DNA of 64,000 bases from Phalacrocorax aristotelis. Taxonomy: Eukaryota; Chordata; Aves; Suliformes; Phalacrocoracidae. The translations under genes and the position numbers were made by a program. The stretch lies in the NCBI RefSeq assembly GCF_949628215.1, contig NC_134278.1, positions 39,760,115 to 39,824,114 on the forward strand, written 5' to 3'. Each line of letters opens with the position of its first letter. The stretch's first letter is position 1. Of this stretch, positions 1-12,300 are shown in pieces. A model generated the notes under the pieces. It saw only the letters and a program-made list of their open reading frames with translations, was not told the DNA's origin and searched no databases.

Positions 1-171
1 AAAGTCATTTCTATATTTGAGAAACAGGAAAGTGCTGTTTTAGACAAGATAGGTTTTTCTTCCCTAGAACATAGACTTCGTTTTCTTAAACATGCCTTGT
101 ATATAATTTATGAGAGTATTTAAACTGAATATGGGAGGTAGGGTCTTACATTTTCTTCTTGCTTTTTACAG

Positions 172-394
172 GCTTTGGGGAACCATGAGTTTGATGAAGG
201 TGTGAGCGGATTATTGGATCCTCTCCTTAAAAATGCTAGTTTTACAATCCTGAGTGCAAACATTAAGGGGAAAACCCCGCTAGGGAACGAAATGATGAAA
301 TACGTTCATCCTTTTAAAATAGTACATTTTGACTCGGAGTCAGTAGCAATCGTTGGCTACACTACAAAGGAAACTACTTTTCTTTCACAGCCAG
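172..394 (+). CDS. NT5E: NT5E exon 2 (metallophosphatase core)
   Basis: The acceptor is CTTTTTACAG and the donor GTATGT. The exon is 223 bases, enters in phase 0 and leaves in phase 1. It opens with ALGNHEFDEG. In this family the Asn and His of GNHE coordinate metal and act in catalysis. SANIKGKTPL and GYTTKETTFL follow. The frame stays open into the intron as far as 579, but that extension is intronic. Confidence 0.96.
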
Positions 395-3300
395 GTATGT
401 TTTCATTAGCATGTAAGTTTATGTCCTTTGTTGCTATTTTATTACTTGCCCACTGGTTTGAATCCAAAGGTGAACTTTTTCAGCTGAAAAGTGAAAAGTT
501 TGTTGTTGTTCTATCGGTATTTACGTGTATTATCCAGCTTTGTAACCTCCTGATTTTTAAACTGGAGAAGGCTTGTTAAAATCCATTTCCATACAGACCT
601 GAATTATTTAGCATTGCTGAATTATCTAAGAATATAAGAAGGTCAGTGAGATTGCAGGGGAGCTGGGGGGACCTTTAGGGGTTTTACTGTTGTTTGGGTT
701 TTTAAATTTTTATTCTTTCACATTTTATTGTAGTTTGTAATTTTATTGTTATTTATTGGATAAATATCCATTTAAACAAATGTTAAAACATTAATACAGC
801 CTGCCTCTAGAGTGAAACGTGTTCAAACCAAGACGTTTCTTTGTGTGTTGAAATTTTGCTCGATGCCTCCACGCTTGAGTCCTAATACAAGGAGAGCTTC
901 ATATGTGTTTTTGAAGCAGAAGTTGCCCAAGGTGTTTTTAGCCTCTCAAATATTTCCAGAAATTAGACTACAGACGGAACACCCATTCAGCTTTTACCAC
1001 AATTGCTTCATTCATGAATAAAATTAGAATTGATGAGGAAAGAGACCTCTCAATTTCTGACTATTTTTTCCAACATTTAAGAGGTTTTGCTTTGTTGAGG
1101 GTGTTTTTTTTTTTTTAAGTAAAATAAAATGGTCTGCTGGAATGAGGAGCACATTTAAATCAGCTGTAGGAGATCTGAGTCACTGCCCTCCCAAAGCTCA
1201 GCCCCCTGCTGACAAAATCAGACTTTCTTCCCTGGTTTTTGCAGTAGGGATGCCCTAAGCACCGGTTTAAAATCTTTTCCACATTGAAAAAGGACTTCAT
1301 ATTATTAATTCTTTTTCCATTGCTCAGTAATAAAGTATTAATACGTAGCTTTCTTGAGAAAAGCAATATTCAACACTTTGAGGAAGTATTAGAGTATAAA
1401 ATTGTTCCTTCTGTGCTTTTTAATTCCCGTGCTGTGTATTTTAACTACCATATAACTAAGTATACTAGAGGAAAATCCAGATAACGTTGGAATGATTGTC
1501 TGACGCATTTAAATACATTTCCAATAACATCTAGACATGACATTGAATGCCTCTATGCTGAGACCACAACTAGAAAAAACTGTGTTAAAAGGGGAGGTTT
1601 GTTAGTTCCGTAGATGGAGCTGAAGCAGCTCTGAGCTAAGTATATCCCACAGCGTAACTGAGTAACAAACAAGGCAAATTCTATCGGAACCATTTCTAGT
1701 GATTGGAGTTTTTATAAATTTCTCAGTGTGTGGAGGAACATTTGGAAGGTTTGAAAAATGTGAATTCAGGATACATTAATATAACTCAGTGACTATGTAT
1801 CACCTGTGACCTAGCGGTCCTTCAGACTGATAAAATCATGGCAGAGGTGGGTTGGTGACAAAATAATTGTCACCCTAATTCCTTAATTCAATGAATACGA
1901 TACATTGTGATTTTTAAATTCAGCACCTTGCTTATCTCTACACACTTCTTCCGGATGTTTCAGTAAATGAAACAATTCAGCAATTGTTTTGGCATGCAGT
2001 ATGCTCTGAGGGTATTCTCAAGGCTTCAAAATAGGAACCTCGAAAATGCTGAAACATGAATTCCTACATGACTACTTTCTATGGAAATCTTTTGTGAGTC
2101 TGATTTCTTCTATTGTTAAATCTCAGTAACTTCCACACAATTATGAAATTCCAACTTGTAATTTCCATAGTCGGCTTAAAACACCTATCAACGTACTTGA
2201 ACAGAGTACAAAGTCCTTAAATCTCAGTGTTTCCATTGTGAAGGAACAATTAAGCTCTGCTAAAGGTACTGTTAATGTTTCTGTTTGGAAACCATAGGGA
2301 TGGGGGGCTCTTTGCGTAAGTGATAGATTATAGCCAACTGGCAGTTTCTTTACAGTTCTGCTCTGTTTTGCTGTATACAGCTGGCTCAGCTGAATGCCCA
2401 GCCAGTTTTTCCACATCCTGCAAGAGTTGTTCATAACTTGGCACATAGACATCTGCTTTACACGGATAATCCCAAGACCATCTTTCTAGGATTTGATAGT
2501 ACCAGCTCAATGGTGCAGTGTGTTGTAAACCCCACAAAATAGTTGATGTCTTTATCTGTCCTGAGAGGTGCATTTGGTGCTGTGAAACAATATAACTCCA
2601 TTTTGTCCACTGTCCTTTTGTAGAAGGTGGAAACCCAAAGATGCTTACTCTGTAACCCTATAGGCAGCAAAATAATTGCTAAAACTATCAACTTGGCAGA
2701 GGTGTCTAAACTGGAATTTTAAATTCCATTTATTCCACTTAATTCTGGCTAGCTTGCATAATATTTTTAACATGCAGCCAGTTTTTTTTCCCTTGTTCAT
2801 TTATAGCACGGTTTGGATGTCTTACCTGAAACTCTACCCCATCTATAAACAGAAGAGGATGTCACATTGGTTTAGTGCCTTGAAGGAGAAGTGAACTACT
2901 GACGCGGGCAATAACTAACTTTTAAATAAGCACTTTATTTAAATTCAGATTGTTTTGAAAAATTCACAGTTAGGCGCAAAGCGGTTTATTGCTTTTTGCC
3001 TGGTTTCTTAGAGAAATGAGTGCTGTGTAGTTGCTCTTACAATCTCATGCTGTATGACTTTTGAAACCACTGGCCTGTTTCAGCTACGGGGCCGTGTGAG
3101 ATGCCATGGCTAGGGATGCAAGAAGCCCCTGCAGCCCCCAAGCAGGAATCCCTTTCTGAGGGCGAGGTGGGCAGCAGGCGGTTGCTGGGCGGGTGTGTTG
3201 GCACTGCCTCTGCCCACCCCAGCGGCTGCCGGTGCCCTGCCGTAACGGTCGCGGGAGAGAGATGGACTTGCTGGTATGGGACAGGCCTTGTTTTTCCCCT

Positions 3301-6300
3301 GATGATGAAAGTAGGTTTGTTTGTTCTATTATGGCTTGAGGGTTAATAATAATAATGGCTTCAGTTTATGGTGTAGGCTGTATATTGGTTGTGTGCGTAT
3401 ATAGGTTGTATATCGTGGTCTGCAATGGTGTAGTGGCTAACAGCTGGTGCTGATGGGGAGGGATTGGTTATCATGGGCCACCTGGCTGCATGCCATAGGA
3501 GAATTTAGCCTGCAGGCAACTGCGTACTAACACACCTAGTCAGCGGCTTGCTCTTGCTCTTTGTTTAGAGACCTCAGCCCTCTTTATAGAACCGATCCCC
3601 GCACTGTGGTGTGCACGGCCATTGTAGCTGGTCCCCGAGTAGTGAGATGAGCACGTGAATGGCCTACATTCAGGGAGCATTTCCCAGACTTCCCCTTCTG
3701 CCAGGAGCTCTGCATCAGGCCCAGCTTCTGTCAAGCACAAGGTTGTACAAAGAGGGCCTGAAGCCGGTGGCTTCCTTCAGCTTGGAGAAGGAAGGCTAAG
3801 GGGAAACTAAGTGCAGCCTTCCACTGCCTTAAGGGGGTTTGTAGAGAAGACAGGGACAAACAGAGGGGCACAGAGAATGAACAAGAAACAATGGGCTCAA
3901 GTACCAAAGGAAATTATGGTGGGACATAAGGAAAAAATTTGTCATGGTAATAGTGGTTAAGCCATGAAACAGGTTGCCCAGAGAGGTTGTGGAATTTTAG
4001 CTTGCTCAGACAAGACCCCGAGCATCTTCATCTGGCTTTGAGTTCCCGCTTTGAGTGGGTTTTGGACTAGATGGCCCCCAGAGGTCCCTTCCAACCTCAG
4101 TTAACTTATGACTCTTTCATTCTAAGAAGAGGTCCACAGGAAGAAAACGTGGGGTTGTACTGTACAATTCACTCTGCAACATGCAGTACAGAGATTCCCC
4201 CTGGCAGTAACAGAACTATTCAATGGGTGTGGTGGTGAACAAATTTGTGTGAAACCTCTTTTATCTCTTCCATTGTAGCAGCTTCATTTCCTGGACACTT
4301 TGCACTGGATTGTGAATTCGTTTCACTCCTCCCTTTGTTATGAAATAATGTAAATCTTTTGACTTTAAAGGCATATTTCAAAATGGTTTGGTGAAAAAAC
4401 TGCAGGAAGGAGAAGATTTAGGTAGAGGGGGAATTGGTAGAAATGTTACCCAGTTGTCTTCACCAGAAAGTTTAGGATTACAGTTTGTTGTGTTCTTAAA
4501 CTCTATTCTTAAAACTTTGTCAATAAAAAACCCAACAATGTCAATAAATTGGCCTCTCACATAGGAAGTCCTTTTGTGCAACCCAAAGCACTTTGCCCAG
4601 GATAAAAGTGCATGTTTGCCTAGTGCTCTTGTAACTGTCATGTTAGAATAATTTCAGTGGGCACAGAGACCTAGCAGAAAGGTTGTGAGTTTCCCAACAT
4701 TGTGGTCCAGAAAAGGTTTCTCCTTTCCACACTTTCCGTTCTGTCCTCATCTCAGGATGGTAGTTCAGTTGTGTGCTGTGCTGTATTGGTATTACTGAGA
4801 GTGGCTCACATTAGGTGAGATACTTTGTGTAGAAAGGCAGTTCAGAGTTCAGTGCGGGACTTTGAAGGAGCTGCTGTTTAAAGCCTCGGGCGGGGGGAGC
4901 AGAGAATGAGATAAGTGTGGAGTAAAAAGAGAGATTTAACTCAGGAGAAGATAGAATATCTCAAAGAAATACAATTTGGGAAGAAAAAAAGCTTTATAGC
5001 GCATTAAAAGTGTTTATACTTGAACACTGACCTATTTAGTTTCTTTTCTCTAGTTAAATAATGAAAGCCGTTCAATTTTTGATCCCACAGTTGATGTCAC
5101 TGGAATTTTTTTATGGAGTTACAACTTGTTTAGTATAGGCAAGTATATACAGCTCAGTGCAGGAATGTAGTATTTGTCTAAGTACACAGGTGCTCCTGAG
5201 AGAACCTCAGAACATCAGATCAGGTCAGGAGACTGAGCCAACTAAGGGCATTTGCAAGCCACTGACATTCAACGTTCCGTTAATTATACAAAATAGAACC
5301 CAATATCAACTACTTTTTTTAAAAAAAAACAACCTAGTAATTAAGGTACTTTGTAAATACATTCATGTTTGTTCTTTTTCTTTAAGGGGATGATGTAATC
5401 TTTGAAGACGAAATTGAAGCGTTGCAAGAACAAGTGAATGAACTTACTGCTATGGGAGTGAACAAAATAATTGCACTAGGGCATTCTGGTTTTACTGTCG
5501 ACAAAAACATTGCCCAAAAAGTGAAAGGAGTGGATGTTGTAATTGGAGGACATACAAACACATTTCTCTATACAGGTATTTTACTTCTTACTAAAATGTT
5601 GCTTTTATAGCAAAGCTGAAACTGTTTCTGTTTAAACTCAGAGAACTTTCACAATTCTAGTTTATTGCTGGCTGTACTGGGCCAGATTCATGGCTGGTAC
5701 CTATCCAGGACTTCTATGGAAGAAACTAATGTAAAACAGGCTGTGAGAAAGAAGTGCCCTAACTCTCACTGAAAGGTCCCTTAATGCTGTGGATGTTCAA
5801 GGTGATATACATGAAGCGGACAGAGGAACAAAGATAGTAATACCGGTAAATTACTGCCAAACGTATTGTACCTGTTTCAAGATCACGCATACAAAGGAGT
5901 ATACAAGACGTTTACATTTAAACTTGTATGTGACTTAACAAAAAAAAAAATTATGTAAGACCTCAAAAATGATGCCGATGTTGATTTTCTGTGGAATCTG
6001 AATCTGCACTTATAGGTCTTCACTAGCCCTACCATTAAAAAACTTTTCCCAAATTTCCTCTGTCTTTTTCAGTCCCTCTTTTAACTTCTGACTTTATTCT
6101 TCTTTTTCTAGAGGTAGACATCATTCCAGGGGTAAACATTATTGATCTGATTTCTTCCGCAGCAATGCTACTTCAGGCAAAACCTGCCATCAGCAGCTTC
6201 TCTGGTGCTGCTGCCTTCCCTGTGCCAGGGCACAAGTGAAAGAAAGGCTGGGGTTTTTTTAAACCATCAAAGATAGCTCATTAAATTTAGTAGAAACTTC

Positions 6301-9300
6301 ATCAACTGATTGAGACTATAACAGGACCTTTCTGTAATTTTCAGAGCAATTTCTCTTGTGCTCTAGTCACAGGGATAGCACCATGTACCCTAGGAACTTA
6401 ACCTCTTAAAGGTTTTGCACTGTCCATTTCATCCTCTCCTCTCCCTACTCATCTCCTCTCACTTTCTTATGCCTATTTTGTCTCATCCGGGCTCTCACCT
6501 TTCATTATTCCACTTGTTAAAGAGAAACAATTGCATGCTAGAGCTATACATTAAACAGTTAGGAAGATCTCTTGAATTTGACCTCAAGGAATAACTGCTA
6601 AGCTGGATCCACAGAGCATTTACGCACCTGTCTACAAGTCAGAGACCACAAACACTTAGCATAGGGATGCAGCAGAGAAGTGGCAACTGGAACAGATGAC
6701 AGGACCATCCATCCCAATGTCTTGTCTCCAAGAGTGACTGAGGGAAGAGTGGACAAGCCTGTGGAGATGCTGTACTCAAGTCTGTCCCTGTCTCCCACCC
6801 GCTTGCAGCTCAGGGACCTCCTGAAGTGGCATCTTGGTATTTACTCGCTCCTGCTGGAACTTGTCTTCCCTGAACTTGCCCCATCTCCCCCTGAGCCCCT
6901 TCAGCCTTCACGACAGCCAGTGGCAGGGTGTTCCACCGCTGACCTGCATATCCTGCAGAGATATTGGACTTCTGCCTGTGTGCAGCCTGCTGCCCACTGG
7001 TGGCATTTTTCAGCAGTTTTATTGAATTATTTTTGAGTTGGGAAAACCAAGGATGCACGCAGTATTCAAAGTGTACCTTCATCGTGGGTTTACACAGTGG
7101 AATCCAGGTTCTTTTGCTCTTCTAGTGCTGTTTTCTTTGGCGATAAGATGCACTGAAAAGTCTTTTTATTTCAGTAGGAACACATCTATCTTACAACAGA
7201 ACCATGTTGTAGTGATAATTAATCCTGCAAGAAAGTATCAGTATCAGAAAGTATTTCTTCAGGAAGCAAGCAATAAATAAGTCTCTGGGCAAGCGCTTAA
7301 CCATGCACAGCTGACGTAAACTAAAATAATGACTATGAACAATAACTTTCTCTTGCTAATGCTCTGTTCTTTCAAGGGCTACAAAAGGGCAAGAGATCAA
7401 AACTGATTCCTCTTTCAGTTCCAAAAAACCCAAAGCCACTTTTGCATGCATGAATCCTGCAGGGTTCTCATTAGCTACAGGATTTCTTAAATTCTTCCCC
7501 CAAAAAATATCAAATAGTGAAGAGGCACCACCAATAAACCAACTCTGTCAGCCAGGCTGAAAGTAGAGGTGATTCAGCTTGTGGTTTGTTACAGCCATTC
7601 TCCCTGGAGAAGAGGAGAGATTAGAGGGAAATATGAATCATATTGGAGTTCTAGGAGGAGTACTTGTCATGCTGCTTCACCCAGGATTTCATATTACATA
7701 AATAACTGTCAATAGAAGGAAGCCAGTTGTTCTGTGAGCAGTGGAAGTGAAAAGCCTCCTTTCCTCCAGATCCATGTCCTCTGTGTCCGGTGCCCCACGT
7801 CCCTGTCCTGCTGGCACCCCATCTTTTGCCAACACATGGATGGGAAATGCTGCTGGCTTTGGGATAGGAGCGAGCAGCAGGCTTTGAGGGGGGTGCTCTG
7901 CAGTGGGACCTGCTGCGCAACGCATGATGCCTCTCAGAGCTGCCCCGCCTTGGCTGTTGCTGGCAGTGGGGTAGAAGTACTGACGGGAATAACGGGGGAG
8001 TAATACTACTCAGATAATATTGTCGAGGAGACAGGGAGAAGACTGGTACCGTTGAGACAAGAGCCGTGTTGTGTAGTTTTCTTTGCCGCTTTCCTCCCCT
8101 GCGTGGTTTCTGAATGCTGTGGTAGCCTATGCTGACTGAGCTGAGATCTCTCTTCTCTGTAAATGCCTTGCTTAAATCTGTTTCCAAGTCCTACATCTAA
8201 TCACCCTTCAGACTTGGCAGGTTGATCAGGGTTTTAAATCCATGACCATGTAACTCTAATGCTAATGAAGTTTCCTTTTTGCAGAGGGTTTGCAGCCTGT
8301 CTAAATTTTGGAGGTTAAGTTTGGTAGAGTAAAAAAAGTCAGTTGGGTGTATGCACAAATTCACAGAACTGCTTGTAGGTATTCTGACTGCATATTACCA
8401 ATAAAAATAGCTTAGACTTCTTCATATCAAGAAGTCCTATGTATGTTTTACTAACGTTCTCATTTTGTATCTGATGCAGAATAATGTAGTCTGAAGGCTT
8501 CACAATAAATTTTTCAGCTGGAGGCTGGTATGAGTGCATTACTGAGAGGTTTAGATTGAAATAATTGGAAATAAAAGTTCCTTTGTTGCTATTGTGACCT
8601 GATGTCATGGAGGACTGTGCTGTCACAACTTAAAAAACACTGTGGCAGTTATTAGAGCTCATGTCCTGAAAACAACATTGTCTCTTATGAAATAACATAA
8701 CTGAACAATCAAATGTGTGCTTGTTGACCAATACATTCATTGTTGTTTCTGCTTAATATCTTATTTGGTTTTTTTTTTAAGGCTGAGAAACATTTGAAAT
8801 GTCATTCTAATAATTCCTTAAGGGTCACATGAGCTGAAGACCTGCTTTACATGCTTGTTTCTTGCAGGCACCCCACCCTCTACTGAACAGCCAGCTGGCC
8901 CATATCCCTTCATGGTTGCCTCAGATGATGGGAGGAAGGTGCCAGTTGTACAAGCTTATGCTTATGGAAAATATCTCGGTTACTTAAATGTTACATTTGA
9001 CAAGAAAGGAAATGTAGTTGAAGCAGTTGGAAACCCCATTCTGCTGGACGGCAGTGTTCCTGAAGGTACGTGGGCTGGATGTTTGAATTTGCCTGCAGCA
9101 CTCTACTACAATTCAAGTGTTATTATGTTAAATACACAGCACAACGTTGCAGAATAGTTTAGCTTTCTTCCTGAGCTTCTCCTTGGAGTAGGGTTCGGAC
9201 TGTGTTACAGTTGTATCCATCCGCCTCTGTTTCTCCCTCTGAACAGTGGCCTTTGAATATGCACCGACTGGGTGTATGTTTTTGTGTATTTAAAATCACT

Positions 9301-12300
9301 GAAAGTCCTTTTGTAGGAACTTGGGTGATGCATTACCTTACCATTTAGCAGAGCTCATTTTAGCTAGCCCTGTAATTATGACTTAGAAGATTATGAGGAC
9401 TAATTTACACTGTTTTGCCAGGAGCTGGATTCTTCAGGACAGAGGTCAGGGCAATATAGGAAAGTGAAGATGTTCCAGAAAAAAAATTGAATACTCTGGC
9501 AACGTGCAAATATAATACAAACCCCACAGTGTCTTGTTTTCCATGCTGAGTGTGTTCAAAGTTTCAGCTCTGAAACATTTGAAAACTGGGAGGAGGAGAG
9601 TCTCTCTGTTGCTTTCTGTTTATAACTCTGAGCTCTGTTACCTGCTTTTTCTCACCCCTGTGGTTACCCAGGGCTGGTTCTCTAGACTTTGTTTCTTGTC
9701 CACTGTTTGCTGTATGAAGCTCTGAGCTTTTATCAGACTTGCCATGTTCTTCCAGAGTATTTATAAAATAAATCCTTTAAAAATTAAGTGTTCGTAGATA
9801 TTCTTACTGTTATTCTCAGTGATCTATTAATGTAATGAGATGATGTAAAGAGACTTTACATTTTCTCTCTGATATCAGTAGAAGTAAAAATTCAGATACA
9901 TAGGTGTTCTCGTTTTATAAATGTTACTGTTGCTGACGGTTACATGGCAAATTGCTTAAAACTAATAGCTGATATAAAACAGCTGTGATATTATCTGTCT
10001 GTATATATAAGTATCTTTGTATCTGGGTTTTTTTTTCCTGAAGAAATTAGATTTGCACCTGGCAGACAGATGTGCATAGAGAATTAATTTCTATGAAGGG
10101 TTTGTTCCTCGATACTGATATATGAGCTAGTATTCCTTTTAGCACTATATTAAGGGGGAAGAAGCTATAATTAGGGGAAAAAAAACCAAGATATGATGTC
10201 AAATAAAGACCAAGCTCACTTGTATATTAAAAATTCTTGTATAGAAGCTCTCATCTGTGAAGGTAGGTGTAGAAACCTCATCGGTCAGAGGTTAGAACAG
10301 GGCTGGGCAAAAATACTTTTAAGTGTTACGGAGGAGATATCCCTGCTGTGGCACAGGAATAGCTTGGTCACTTGGTTGTCCCGGCCTGCCTGCTCCCTTT
10401 ACAGGCTTTGTTTGAAGAGAGTGTAGATGTTGTGTTGCTAGAGGAGCCTTTAGGGAAAGTGTAACATTTTAGAATCATGAAGAGCTTTTTATTCACTGAA
10501 GTGTCATCAATATGAGATATGTGCAATGCTTATTTTACACTTTTATACTACTTTGTAGATAAGCACATTAAAGAAGAAGTGGAAAAATGGAGAAAAAACC
10601 TGGGGGATTATTCTAAAGAGATTGGAAAAACTAGTGTTTACCTGAATGGTACAAGCGAAGCGTGCCGTTTCCAAGAATGTAACATGGGAAATTTGCTTTG
10701 TGATGCTGTGGTAAGACGTTGCCACCGCAGGTGGCAATCACATCTAAGTGTTACTCCAGAGCTATCAGATGAAGTGCTCCCAGGCTCCAAACTACCAGCG
10801 CGCAGGTTCTGTGCTGCTTTCCAACACTGTAACATCTAGTGTGTCCCTAGAAAGATCTGGCAGAAGCAAGGCTGTAATGAATCTCGCTGTATACAGTAAA
10901 GAGCGATTTATTTTTTGCCTATCTCCTCATATAGAGAATGGCTTGTTCACAGCTGTCTCTGAAGCTGCAGTTTTAAGAGACACATCCATCTGATCTAAGA
11001 GCCCGTTCCTCAAGCAAGAGGAGAACTTGGCTCCCCTGCCCCTCTCCCGCCCTGCTACCTGTCCGCTGCTCATGGCACTTAACCTTCTGCCTGTCATTAC
11101 TCACTGGGCTCCGCTGTCACCCTTTTTTAACACACTAGCCCAGAAAAAAAATTTCTGGGTAGTTTTCTGCTGAATTACTGGTAAGAGTTGTCCCCCCAAA
11201 AAGTCAAAAAGGTGCCAGCTGAAGCAAAGGAGGGGTAAAGGCCATACACACAGCTAGGCGCAGAGGAGGTAAAAGCCCCCAGCACCCCAGCCCAGGGGGA
11301 GCCACCAGCCCCTGCTGCATCCTGACAGGTATCACTAGACTTCAGCAGTCATGTTGCACCAGAAGGCCTCTTTGTGAGCTGTCACTTCCAGTTTTTAAAC
11401 TAGCTGGTTTTCACTGTTTCACTCTCCCACAGCAGCACCTTTGGGTTCTCCAGGGACAATGTCCACTAACACAACTGCTTCCAGAAAATAAGCATATAAA
11501 TGTCCTGCAGCATTGCCACAAGGTCAGGAGCCAGTTCCTAATCATGAGTTTTCATTTAGGTGTGTCCCCAAAGCTATTTATCCCGTCCATGTGATTGTTT
11601 TTATTGGAACACTTGGTCCCTGCCCACCCTCTTCACACCACGAATGAGTTTTTATAGGCTTCTTGAATATTTTCCTTCCATTATCTCCTTACCAGGTCAG
11701 ACATTCCGAGCTTACACCATCATTCTACGTTCAGAAGCTTTTCTGTGTCTTTGACCATCCTTGTCACCCCCTCTCTGAATCTTTCTTATTTTTTTATCGT
11801 TCCTGAAATGAGAAAACACACTGAATCCTACCCAGCCTCCACGTGCCCCTCTTGATTTTAGAGACTTCTGTCATGGCCTTCCTGTATTTCTGTCTGTGAG
11901 ACAGAAGAGTTATTACCATAGTCATTCCTGTACGGAAATTAGTCCATCCCTTCCATTGTTTCTTTTCTCAACCTTTTCCTTTTCTACTCAGGTATTTCTG
12001 AAGATTGACGCTCTAGGCTTATCATCCTCATGCAACTGAATAAAACCCCAGTCTCTATTTTCTTTACTACTTAGGATGTCTCAGGCAAATATTATCTTGC
12101 CCTTGCAAGTTGCTTTTGGCAGAGTTTTGCTACTGTTGGAGACATGATGCTGTACAGAGTAGACTCTTGGGTTTCATCTGATATGCTTGTTTCCTATTCC
12201 TCCCCTCTTCTATGTCTTTCTCGTTTGCCAAGACCATTCCAGATATTAAAAATCTCTCAGAGAAGTTGAAAAATCTTAATTCCCTAAAATGTACAGCAAG

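Noticed and set aside
175..579. Reading the NT5E exon 2 frame as a 134-residue protein
   Set aside because: A good donor at 395 and exact phase match to exon 3 show that the part after 394 is intronic.
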